Assembly (NCBI RefSeq): GCF_015390235.1 | Contig: NZ_VUOH01000001.1 | Span: 124,001 to 188,000 of the forward strand | From: Quadrisphaera sp. INWT6 | GTDB lineage: Bacteria > Actinomycetota > Actinomycetes > Actinomycetales > Quadrisphaeraceae | Direction of reading: 5' to 3' | DNA: 64,000 bases | Part shown: positions 1 through 8,879 of the stretch, piece after piece | How the letters are laid out: each line of letters starts with the position of its first letter | How positions within the stretch are numbered: position 1 is the stretch's first letter | The notes under the pieces: generated by a model | The model's database searches: none | Told to the model about the DNA's origin: nothing | The model's input: only the letters and a program-made list of their open reading frames with translations | Position numbers and translations under genes: made by a program

Positions 1-2072
1 GGGCAGCCGGACCGGGGGCGCCAGCGCCCGGGCCATGCGGCCCAGGACCACGGGCACCTGGTCGGCGCCGAGCCCGGGGCACAGGACGGCGAACTCGTCG
101 CCGCCGAGGCGGGCGACGGTGTCCCCGGCGCGGACGGCGCCGGAGAGCCGCGCGGCGACGGCCTTGAGCAGCAGGTCGCCGGCGGCGTGGCCGTGGGAGT
201 CGTTGACGGGCTTGAACCCGTCGAGGTCGATGTAGATGACGGTGACGCCGACCCGCTGGCGGACGTCGGCGGTCAGGGCGCGCTCGAGGCGGTCGCCCAG
301 GAGCGCGCGGTTCGGGAGGTCGGTGAGGGGGTCGTGCATCGCGAGCCTGACCAGCGCGTCCTCGGCGGCGCGCTGGGCCGTGGTGTCCTCGATGACCGCG
401 ATCAGGAAGGGGTGCTCGCCGTCGGGCCGGAGCACCGACGTCGACTTCCGGGCGTGGCGCACCTCCCCGGAGGGGTGGTGAAGCGGCGCTCGACCCCGAG
501 GGGCTCGGGCTCCCCGCCGCCGGCGGCGCGGACCAGGTAGGTGAGGTGGGCGTCGACGTCGCGCGCGTCGAGCAGGTCGCGCACCCGCAGCTGCAGCAGC
601 TCGGCCTCGGGGCGGCCGGTGAAGGTCGCGAACGACTGGTTGACCCGCAGCACCCTGCCCTCCTCGCCGGGGGCGAGGCTGATGAGGACCAGCCCGGTGG
701 GGGCGGTCTCGAAGGCGTGGCGGAAGAGCGCCTCGGACGAGGCCAGGGCGCTCTCGGCGGTGCGCACCGCGGTGACGTCGGTGAGCACCGAGACGTGGCC
801 CTCCACGACGCCCGTCGCCGACACCTGCGCCGCGAAGCTGAGGACGACGTCGAGCGTCCTGCCGTCCTTGCAGACCGCCCGCTTCGAGAAGACCCCGGAC
901 TCACCGTCCTCCAAGGTCCGGTGCACCTCGGCCCAGGCCACGTCGTCGCGCCCGGCGTGGGGGAACCACAGGTCCAGCGGAGACCTGCCGAGGACCTCCT
1001 CGGCGGTCCAGCCCAGCATGCGCTCGGCCCCGCGGCTGAACATCGAGACCCTCAGGTCCGGGGTGGTGCCGATGACGGCCTGCTCCGTGGTGCCCTCGAG
1101 CACCACCGCGAGGACCTGCTCGTGCTGCTGCGCCAGCGCGACGGCGGCGGTGGCGCGGGCCTGCTGGGCGAGCAGCGTCCCCCGCACCGCGGTGACGACC
1201 AGGACGATGACGGCCAGCTCGCCCAGGGAGGCCTGCCCGTTGGTCATGACCATGAGGTCGTGGACCGTGCGGGAGGCCACCGGGAAGGCGTGCGTCTCGG
1301 TCAGCAGTGACGAGAAGGGGGTCCGTCCGAGGTCGTGGGTGCCGACGACGACGACGGCGGCGCAGGTGGCTGCCAGCTGCAGCGCGACGGCGCGGGCCGG
1401 GAGGCGCAGCGCGGCCCACAGGACGCCCCCCAGCGAGGCCAGGGCCAGGGGGACCGCCTCGGGGGCGACGGCGTGCGCGGCGAGGGCGAGGACGAGGACG
1501 ACCCAGACCCCGGCGTGCTCGAGCGGCCCCACCCCGGGGGAGGGCGCGAGCGCGCCCGGGCGGACCAGCGCCCGCAGCGCCAGGGCGAGGAGCGCCGACG
1601 AGGCGGTGCCGACCGCCCACGCCCAGGCCGCCCCCACCGGCGCCGGCAGGCCCGTGAGCGCGGCCAGCACCCCACCCACCAGCAGGACGGCGGCGCCGCC
1701 CGCGAGCGCACCGAGGCCCAGGTCGACGAAGAGCCAGGGGCTGGCGGTGCAGGCGCCACCGGTGGGGACCGTCCGGTGCGCCCGCCGGCGCCCCAGGTGC
1801 TCGGCGACCACAGCGACGACCGCCGCACCCGTGACGACGGAGGCGGCCGTGACGAGCGCGCGCGCGACCGGGGCGCCGACGGCCAGCAGGCCGAGGGCGG
1901 TGGAGGCCGTCGCCAGCAGGGCGGTGAGCGCCCGCGCGCGGGGCGTGCGGGCGAGGGCGACGGCGAGGACGGCGGCCCCGCCGCTGCACCCGACCGCGAC
2001 GGCGGGGGCGCACGCCAGGAGCGCGAGCGCCGCGACGGCGCGGCGGCGGCCCCGGGGGCTGGAGGTCGGCAC
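1..2072 (-). CDS. PAS-GGDEF diguanylate cyclase, 3' end outside the window, frameshifted as read
   Basis: Membrane sensor that should make cyclic di-GMP from GTP. From the GTG at 2072 there are about 300 residues of hydrophobic segments, then PAS domains near residues 320-430 and 445-530. The frame then breaks: read straight it stops at 402. One extra base in the short G run near 472-475 restores homology through 'LAMHDPLTDLPNRALL' and the catalytic 'RLGGDEF' (about 90-115). An inhibitory RxxD site (RAGD) sits five residues before GGDEF, so product inhibition is expected. The gene runs off the left edge. It is a paralogue of the next gene on the same strand. The lesion may be sequence error; otherwise the enzyme is split between its sensor and its catalytic domain. 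Confidence 0.8.
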
Positions 2073-2089
2073 ACCCCTGTGTCGGTCGA

Positions 2090-4685
2090 TCAGGCACCGA
2101 CCTTGATCGCCCCGGTGCCGCGGGCACCCGGGCGACGGCGCTTGGCGGCGTACATGCGGTGGTCGGCCTCGTCCAGCAGCCGCTCGGCGTCGTCGCCGGG
2201 GGAGGAGGTGGCGGTGCCGGTGCTGGCGCTGACCCGCACGTCCGCACCGCTGGCGAGCCGCACCGGCCGGGCCACCGCGGCCTGCAGCCGCTCCACCAGG
2301 CCGGTGGCGTCGGCCTCGAGCAGGCCGGGGCAGACGATGGCGAACTCGTCGCCGCCCAGGCGCGCCACCACGTCCTCTTCGCGGACCACCTCGCGCAGGC
2401 GCGCCGCGACCTCGCGCAGCAGCAGGTCACCCGCGGCGTGGCCGTGGGTGTCGTTGACCGGCTTGAAGCCGTCGAGGTCGATGAAGACGACCGTCACGCC
2501 GTCCGGGGCGTCCTCCGCCAGGGCGGCCCGCAGGCGCTCGGCGAGCAGCGCGCGGTTCGGCAGCCCGGTCAGCGGGTCGTGCAGGGCGGCGCGGCGCAGC
2601 TCCTCGGCCGCGGCGTGCGCCTCGGTGACGTCCTCGACGGCCACCAGGAGGTGGGGGGGCGCTGCCGTCGGAGGGCTGGATCAGCGACGGCGAGGTCCGC
2701 GCCCACCGCACCGAGCCGTCAGGGCGGGTGAAGCGCTGCTCGAGGCCGTCGGCGGCGACGCGCTCGCCGCGGGCGATCCGCCCCAGGCGGTCGAGGTGGC
2801 CGGCGACGTCGTCGGGGTGCAGCAGGTCGCGCACGCGGCCTCCGAGCAGCTCGGTGCGGCGGCGGCCGGTGAAGGCGGCGAAGGCGGTGTTCACCCTGAC
2901 GAGCCGGCCCACCTCACCCGGGTCCAGGCTCATGACGAGCATGCCCGTGGGGTTGGTCTCGAAGGCGAGGCGGAACTGCTCCTCGGAGTCGGCCAGGCGC
3001 TGCTCCGCGGCGATCTGGGTGGTCGCGTCGGTGAAGACGGCGATGGTGCCGACCACGGCGCCGTCGTCGTCCAGCATCGGGGTGCGGGTGACCTCGGCGG
3101 TGAAGGTGGAGCCGTCGCGGCGCACCAGGTCCCACCGCCCCGTGGCGCTGCCCCCCTCGGCCGGGCCGAGCAGGAGCTCCGGGGGCAGGTGGGCCTCCGG
3201 GGTGGTGCCCACGACCTCGGCGGAGGTCCGGCCCAGCATCCGCTCGGCGCCGGAGCTGAACACGGTGATGCGGTGCTGGGTGTCGGTGGCGACCACACCG
3301 AGCTCCGTGGCGCCGTCGAGCACCCCGGCGAGCAGGTCGCGGGTGCGCGCCGCCGCGGCGGCGCTGGTGCGCTCCTCGGTGACGTCGTGGAAGACGGCGA
3401 CGGCCCCGCCCGACCACGCCGCGCCCTCGGCGTCGGGCAGCGGGTGGGCGTCGACGTTGAGCAGACGGCCCTGCGGGCCCCCGGGGCCGATGACCAGCAG
3501 GTCCTCCCCGATGACGGCCTCCCCGCGCAGGGCGCGGACCACCGGCAGCCGCTGCGGGTCGGGGGTGCTGCCGTCGGGGTGGAGCAGCTGGTAGGCGCCC
3601 TCCCAGGAGCGGGGCTGGCCGCGCCGGGGGTTCGCCCCGAGCAGGGCCTCGGCCGCGGGGTTGCGCGACAGGCTGGCGCCGTCGGCGGAGTACACGACGA
3701 TGCCCTCGGTCACGGCCTGGTGGACGGCCTGCATCAGGGCGGTCTGCTCGCGCGTGCGGGCCAGGGCGGCTCCCAGCTCGGCGGTCAGCACCGAGCGCTC
3801 GTCGCGGTGCAGGCAGATCGACACCGCCACCACCACGAGCACGGCGGCGTAGGCCTGGCAGGTGGCGACGGCGAGGGCGGCCGGCATCGCGGCGAAGGGC
3901 CCGCGGTCCGCCAGCGTGCCCCCCAGCGCGGTGGCCGCGGCGAGCAGCAGGTGCGCGGCGGTGGCGCGGGCGGGCAGGCGCAGCGCGGCCCAGACGGCCA
4001 GGGGGAGCGTGGCGAAGGCGAGCTGCGCACCGTCGAGGACCACGAAGACGCCGACGAAGGCGGCGCCGCCGCCGAGCCACAGGGCCACCGACTCCGCCGG
4101 ACCGGCGAGCCCCTGCTGCCGGTGGCCGCCGCCGGCCCCGGCCCGGGGGCGCTGCAGCAGCAGCCGGACGGCGACCACCACCAGGCCCCCCGCGGCGGTG
4201 CCCAGCACCTGCACCAGCGCGGCGTGCGCGGACTCCGGCTCGGCGGCCAGCAGCGGGGCGGAGACCAGCCCGCCGGCGAGGGCGCCGCACAGGCAGGCGG
4301 CGGCCAGGGCCCAGACGTCACCGCCGCGCTCCAGGCGCAGCGGGCCGCGCTGGGCCGCGCGCAGGACCGCGACGACGACGCCGGCGGCCACCGCGTCGGC
4401 GGCGCCCCCCAGGAGCGCGCTGGTGAGCGGGGCACCGGTCAGCGCCCGCACCAGCGCGCACAGCGCCGCGGTGCACGCCAGGACGGCGGCGCGCTGGCGC
4501 AGCCCGCGGTGCCGGGCGACCCACAGCACGGCCAGACCGGTGACCGGCCACACCAGCGCCACGTCGCTGCCCGGCAGGTGGACCTGGCGCGCCAGCAGGC
4601 CCGCGGCCAGCAGCCACGCCGCGGGGACGGCTCGCGCCGCCCAGCGCCGCACCGGACGCCGGTGCTCCGGCAGCACCTCGCTCAC
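2090..4685 (-). CDS. MASE1-like/PAS/GGDEF diguanylate cyclase, frameshifted as read
   Basis: Predicted membrane diguanylate cyclase of about 864 residues. The GTG at 4685 follows a clear ribosome site (ggggag). Residues 1-300 are multi-span and MASE1-like ('VWPVTGLAVLW'). Three PAS domains follow near 315-440, 448-560 and 563-670, then GGDEF near 690-850 with 'RLGGDEF' and an RxxD inhibitory site (REED) five residues upstream. A run of seven C (minus strand, 2653-2659) puts the GGDEF part out of frame; six C would give an unbroken 'SAPHLLVAVEDV' junction. As read, the first part runs on in the wrong frame to 2427 and the second could start at a GTG at 2644. It lies 17 bp upstream of its paralogue, so the two are probably co-transcribed. 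There is no EAL domain. Confidence 0.8.
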
Positions 4686-4830
4686 GCAGCTCCCCCCGAC
4701 CGTGCCGTCACTCCCGGAGCATCGGCAGCGCCGGCTCCGCGCTTGACGCCGTCCCGTGGGCGGACGGCTGGGCTGCCCGCTGGGCCGCCCGGCTGCGCGC
4801 CCGGTGGCGCCCGCGCGCGACGATGGGCGG

Positions 4831-5709
4831 GTGAGCGAGCACCTGGCCCCGGCGGGGCGCGTCGTCCTGGCGGGCACCCCCATCGGCAACCCCGAGGACG
4901 CCCCGCCGCGGCTGGCGGCCGCGCTGGCCACGGCTGACGTCATCGCCGCCGAGGACACCCGCCGCCTGCGCCGCCTGTGCGCGGCGCTCGGCGTGGTGCC
5001 CACCGGACGCGTGGTGAGCTCCCACGAGCACAACGAGGGCGCCCGCGGCGCCGACCTGGTCGAGGCCGCCGCCCAGGGCGCCACCGTGCTGGTGGTCACC
5101 GACGCCGGCATGCCCACCGTCTCCGACCCGGGCTACCGCGTGGTCGTGGCCGCCGCCGAGGCCGGGGTGCGGGTGACCACGCTGCCCGGCCCCTCGGCCG
5201 TGCTGGCAGCCCTCGCCGTCTCCGGCCTGGCCACCGACAGGTTCTGCTTCGAGGGGTTCCTGCCCCGCAAGGCCGGCGAGCGGGCCTCGGCGCTGGCCGA
5301 GCTGGCCCGCGAGCGCCGCACGATGGTCTTCTTCGAGGCGCCGCACCGGCTGGCGGTGTCGCTGGAGGCGATGGGGGAGGCGTTCGGCGCCGACCGCCCC
5401 GCCGCGGTGTGCCGCGAGCTGACCAAGACCCACGAGGAGGTGCGCCGCGGACCGCTGGCCGAGCTGGCGGCGTGGGCCGGTGAGCTGGCGAAGATCGGTG
5501 AGGTGACCGTGGTGGTGGGCGGTGCGCCGGAGAGCGCCGCCGACCCGCAGCGGGCGCTGGCGGAGGTGCTGGAGCGCGTCGCCGCCGGGGAGCGCCTCAA
5601 GGAGGCCGTCGCCGATGTCGCGGCCGCCACCGGGTGGGCAGGCGCGACCTGTACGAGGCGGCGCTCGCAGCCCGCCGCTGACCACCCGCCGCTGACCGCC
5701 CGCCGCTGA
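4831..5709 (+). CDS. rsmI: 16S rRNA 2'-O-ribose C1402 methyltransferase RsmI
   Basis: SAM-dependent tetrapyrrole-methylase-fold enzyme that methylates the 2'-O of C1402 in 16S rRNA. The GTG at 4831 was chosen because the family N-terminus follows at once ('[15 protein letters not shown]'). Other hallmarks are '[12 protein letters not shown]', '[13 protein letters not shown]' and 'FFEAPHRL'. The last ~20 residues as read are not family-like. Adding one G to the ggg run at 5632-5634 restores the usual end ([16 protein letters not shown]) with a stop at 5679-5681. As read, translation instead ends at the third of four tandemly repeated stop motifs. It is divergent from the upstream diguanylate cyclase and convergent with the downstream membrane protein. 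Confidence 0.9.
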   Translation: MSEHLAPAGRVVLAGTPIGNPEDAPPRLAAALATADVIAAEDTRRLRRLCAALGVVPTGRVVSSHEHNEGARGADLVEAAAQGATVLVVTDAGMPTVSDPGYRVVVAAAEAGVRVTTLPGPSAVLAALAVSGLATDRFCFEGFLPRKAGERASALAELARERRTMVFFEAPHRLAVSLEAMGEAFGADRPAAVCRELTKTHEEVRRGPLAELAAWAGELAKIGEVTVVVGGAPESAADPQRALAEVLERVAAGERLKEAVADVAAATGWAGATCTRRRSQPAADHPPLTARR

Positions 5710-5725
5710 CCGCCCGCCGCTGACC
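5671..5725. repeat. 14-bp tandem repeat carrying the rsmI stop codon, four copies
   Basis: The 13-bp core cccgccgctgacc recurs four times with a period of 14 bp. Because 14 is 2 modulo 3, successive copies place TGA in all three frames, so rsmI terminates here whatever the frame. It spans the convergent gap to the gene ending at 5743. Confidence 0.85.
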
Positions 5726-5742
5726 GCGCGGCCGGTGGGTCG

Positions 5743-6885
5743 TCAGCGGACGACGTCGACCACCACGGCGTCCTCGTCCTCGGACAGCTCCACCACCAGG
5801 CCGCGCAGCGTGGCGCTGCGCTCCCGCACGGCGGCGGCCACCGCGGCCATCGAGGCGGCCGAGCCCACGTGCACCACGGTCATGACCACCTCGTGCGGGG
5901 GTCGGCGCGCGGTGATCTCGCCGTCGGTGCTGGCGTCGAGCGCGGCCGCGACCAGGCCCCGGAGCCGGCTGACCGCGCGCAGGTCGGCGCCGGGAGGGGC
6001 GTGGTCGACGACGTCGACGCGCACCCCCCGCGCGCGGGCCTGCGCGGCGGCGCGGCGGACGTCGGCGTCCATGAGGTCGCGGCCCCGCAGCTCGGCGCGC
6101 AGCTCCACCTCGACGGCCGTGAGGCGGGCGCGGACCTGCGCGTCGAGCGGGCCCTGGGCGCGCGCCACCCGCTCCAGCAGCGGCACGGCGGCGCTCTGGA
6201 GCAGGTCGCGGCGCCGGTCGCGGGCCGCCTCGCGCTCGCGGGTGCGCTCGCGCCGGTCGCGGGCCAGGGCGAAGGCGCCGTCGCTGCGGCGCAGGTCGAG
6301 GCGGGTGGTGCGCAGCAGCAGGCGCACCAGCACGCCGCCGGTCCACCACAGCAGCAGGGGCGCCCCGGAGACGAAGCTCTGCGGCATCCACCACCGGCCG
6401 CCGCCGTCGGCGAGGGTGGTCGTCGCGATGACGACGCCGACCACCACACCGGCCACGACGCCGTGCAGGGCTCGTCCGCGCAGGGCGAGCACGCCGATCA
6501 CGGGGGCCACCAGCCCCGGGAAGAACAGGCTCGTCGCGTCGGTGGGCTCGGACCCGACGGCGACGGCGTTGAGGACCGCGACCGCGCCCACGGCGAGCAC
6601 CGCGGCGGTGGCGGGACCCGCTCCCAGGGCGACGCGGCCGCGACCCAGCGGGGCCACTACGGCCAGGCAGAGCGCCACCGCGGTGGCGGCGGCCGCGGCG
6701 CCGAGCAGCGGCTCCGCCAGCCGGGACAGGCCGAAGCCGGCCAGCAGGACCTGGATGCCGAGCCAGGTGACCAGTGCGGCGGTGAGGGGCTCGCGGCGCA
6801 GGCCCAGGGGCCCGTCGGCGTCGAGCGCCGCGTCGTCGGGGGGCGGGGCGGCGCTCGGGGCCCGCGGCGGCGTCACCGGGGCCAC
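5743..6885 (-). CDS. Multi-span membrane protein with a kinase-like cytoplasmic tail
   Basis: 380 residues, no firm family call. A proline-rich start is followed by about eight hydrophobic segments (residues 40-200). Next comes a highly charged, probably coiled-coil stretch ('ARDRRERTREREAARDRRR') and a C-terminal alpha/beta region of about 140 residues, ending 'VELSEDEDAVVVDVVR'. The layout resembles a NarL-type sensor kinase, but I see no phospho-acceptor His motif and no N or G box. It therefore looks like a degenerate kinase or a partner protein. Its start overlaps the end of the histidine kinase gene by 13 bp, so the two are translationally coupled. A function in tuning that kinase is inference. 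Confidence 0.6.
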   Translation of the reverse strand: MAPVTPPRAPSAAPPPDDAALDADGPLGLRREPLTAALVTWLGIQVLLAGFGLSRLAEPLLGAAAAATAVALCLAVVAPLGRGRVALGAGPATAAVLAVGAVAVLNAVAVGSEPTDATSLFFPGLVAPVIGVLALRGRALHGVVAGVVVGVVIATTTLADGGGRWWMPQSFVSGAPLLLWWTGGVLVRLLLRTTRLDLRRSDGAFALARDRRERTREREAARDRRRDLLQSAAVPLLERVARAQGPLDAQVRARLTAVEVELRAELRGRDLMDADVRRAAAQARARGVRVDVVDHAPPGADLRAVSRLRGLVAAALDASTDGEITARRPPHEVVMTVVHVGSAASMAAVAAAVRERSATLRGLVVELSEDEDAVVVDVVR

Positions 6886-8027
6886 CGCAGGCGTCCGGTC
6901 GTGCCCCGGCCAGGAGCGCTGGTCACCTCGGCGTCACCGCCCGCGCTGCGCATGCGGCCCACCACGGACACGCGGATGCCGAGGCGCCCCGCGGGGACGC
7001 CGTCGGGGTCGAAGCCCGCGCCGTCGTCGCTGACCACGAGCCGGGCGCCGTCACCGGCGAGGTGCCCGCGCACGCTCGAGGTGGTCTCGAGGGGGTTGTG
7101 CCGCGCGGTGTTGCGCAGCAGCTCGGTGGTGGCGTCGACGAGGGCCTCGGCAGCGCTGCCCGGCAGGGAGCCGGGCCCCGAGGAGAGGGCGACCTCGGTG
7201 CCGGGGCGGGCGGTGGCCGCCGCGGCCCGCAGCTGCTGCACGGCGAGGGCTGCGCTGACCACGAGGGTCGCGGGCCCGCGGGCGATGCTGTCGAGGGCGT
7301 CCCGGGCGGAGCCGGCGGCGGTGGCGACCTCCTCGGGGGAGCGCGCCGCGGCCGCCACCCGCAGCGCCGTGAGCACGTCGTCGTGCACGGCGGCCTCCCA
7401 GCGGCTCCGCTCGGCCTCGGCGGTGACCAGGGCCTCGGCCTCCGCGTCAGCGCGCACGGCGGCGGCGCGGGCGGTGCGCACCCGGCTGGAGACGTCCTCC
7501 ACGCCGCGCACCGCGGCGTACACGGCCGCTCCCAGCCCGAGGAGGAAGGCCCCGTCGACCAGGGCCATGGTGTGGGTCGCGCCGCTCACCGGGGGGGTGC
7601 TGCGCAGGACGGCGACGGCGGCCGAGCACAGCGTGAGCACAAGGCCCGCCTGCCACGTGCTCCAGCCGCGCACCAGCACCGCGGTCGCGGCGAGCACGGC
7701 GATGGCCAGGAAGTGCGCCCACGGCGGGGAGGGCGCGCCGACCCCCTCGTCCCCGCCCAGCACCCGCTGGGCGAGCAGGGCCCCGCCGGAGGTCATCAGG
7801 AGCGCCAGCGCCGGGGGCGCCGGCGGCGCGGCGCTCACGGCGGCCCTCACGACGGCTGCGAAGGCCACCACCACGGCCACCAGCAGGGCTGCCGCCGCGA
7901 CCGGCGGGCCCTCCGGGCCGTCGACCAGGAGGGTGACCACCGCCGCGACCACCGGCACCAGCGCCGTGAGCCCGAGGGCGGTGCTCACGAGCCGCTGCCC
8001 CGTGGCCTGGGCGCGGGCCGGGCTCAC
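6873..8027 (-). CDS. NarL/DesK-type sensor histidine kinase
   Basis: 384-residue membrane histidine kinase. Paired hydrophobic segments fill residues 10-190. The dimerisation and phospho-acceptor motif is 'AAVHDDVLTAL' near residue 213. The ATPase domain shows an N box ('ELLRNTARHN') and a G1 box ('VSDDGAGFDPDG'). The partner is almost certainly the LuxR-type response regulator just upstream, reading the same way. The GTG start at 8027 lies inside a three-copy 11-bp repeat that contains a GTG in every unit, so the start call is uncertain. The signal sensed cannot be told. Confidence 0.85.
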   Translation of the reverse strand: MSPARAQATGQRLVSTALGLTALVPVVAAVVTLLVDGPEGPPVAAAALLVAVVVAFAAVVRAAVSAAPPAPPALALLMTSGGALLAQRVLGGDEGVGAPSPPWAHFLAIAVLAATAVLVRGWSTWQAGLVLTLCSAAVAVLRSTPPVSGATHTMALVDGAFLLGLGAAVYAAVRGVEDVSSRVRTARAAAVRADAEAEALVTAEAERSRWEAAVHDDVLTALRVAAAARSPEEVATAAGSARDALDSIARGPATLVVSAALAVQQLRAAAATARPGTEVALSSGPGSLPGSAAEALVDATTELLRNTARHNPLETTSSVRGHLAGDGARLVVSDDGAGFDPDGVPAGRLGIRVSVVGRMRSAGGDAEVTSAPGRGTTGRLRWPR

Positions 8028-8051
8028 GTCGGGCTCACGTCGGGCTCACGT
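8019..8051. repeat. 11-bp tandem repeat x3 over the histidine kinase start codon
   Basis: cgggctcacgt is repeated three times without interruption. On the coding (minus) strand each unit reads acgtgagcccg, so GTG recurs at 8027, 8038 and 8049 in three different frames. Loss or gain of a unit would change which GTG is in frame. Confidence 0.85.
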
Positions 8052-8076
8052 CGGGTGTGCGGGCGGCGCGGGGGGA

Positions 8077-8730
8077 TCAGGCGCGCTGCTGCGCGCCGTC
8101 CGCGTCGTCGTCGAGCAGGCCCATGGTCTCGGCGACGTCGCGCAGCTCGAGCTTGCTGGTGGCGTGGACGTCGACGGCCGCCAGCTTGCTGCGGATCCGC
8201 TTCAGGTACTCCTTCACGGTGCCCTCGCCGATGCCCAGGCGCCGGGCCACGGACTTGGCGGGCAGGTCGGCGGCGTACAGGCGCAGCACCTGCCGCTCCT
8301 GGTGGGAGAGCAGGTCGTCGAGGTGGGGGGCGGTCTCCAGGGCGCGCGCCATGCGCACCGAGACCACGGCCTCCCCGCGGTGGGCGGCGCGGACGGCCTC
8401 GACGAGAACGTCGAGCGGCTCGTCCTTGAGCACCACCCCCAGAGCGCCCCGCGCGACGGCGGCGTAGACCTGGGCGGGCTTGGCGCCGTCGGTGTAGACG
8501 ACCACCTGCGCGCCGCCGGCCAGCAGCTGCCCGGTGTTGGTGCCCGGCGTCGAGGCGTCGCCCAGGCGCAGGTCGAGCAGCACGACGTCGAGGTCGGACC
8601 GCTCGGCGAGCAGCTGCTCGACCGTCGGCGCGCAGGCCACCAGCTCGACCTCCGGCGCCGCTTCCTCCAGGACGGTCTTGAGCCCCGCCAGCACCACCGG
8701 ATGGTCGTCGACCGCCCCCACGAGCACCAT
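8077..8730 (-). CDS. LuxR/NarL-family response regulator
   Basis: 217 residues from the ATG at 8730, which has 'gaagggg' upstream and starts directly on the receiver ('VLVGAVDDHPVVLAGL'). The phospho-acceptor Asp is in 'VVLLDLRLGD', and the C-terminal LuxR helix-turn-helix is 'LLSHQERQVLRLYAADLP' to 'TVKEYLKRIRSKLAAV'. The form 'VKEYLKRIR' with a following TK-LR extension is a subgroup I associate with actinobacterial two-component pairs. It sits 49 bp upstream of the kinase gene on the same strand. It is a paralogue of the regulator at 21.8-22.6 kb, mainly in the DNA-binding domain. An in-frame extension to 8883 exists but looks non-coding. Confidence 0.88.
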   Translation of the reverse strand: MVLVGAVDDHPVVLAGLKTVLEEAAPEVELVACAPTVEQLLAERSDLDVVLLDLRLGDASTPGTNTGQLLAGGAQVVVYTDGAKPAQVYAAVARGALGVVLKDEPLDVLVEAVRAAHRGEAVVSVRMARALETAPHLDDLLSHQERQVLRLYAADLPAKSVARRLGIGEGTVKEYLKRIRSKLAAVDVHATSKLELRDVAETMGLLDDDADGAQQRA

Positions 8731-8879
8731 GCCGTTCAACCCCTTCGTCGCCGTCCTGCTGCAGCGTCCATGATGCGCGTCGCAGCGCCTCGTCACGGGA
8801 CTATGCGTCACGGTGGGCGACGACGCCGAACCGGGACGGGCCGCGTCCTCCGCAGTGGAGACGACGAGCCCCCCGAAGA

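Noticed and set aside
1335-4937. Plus-strand open frame of about 1,200 codons
   Set aside because: It is antisense to the two diguanylate cyclases and low-complexity throughout (runs of RR, GG, AQ), with no recognisable motif.
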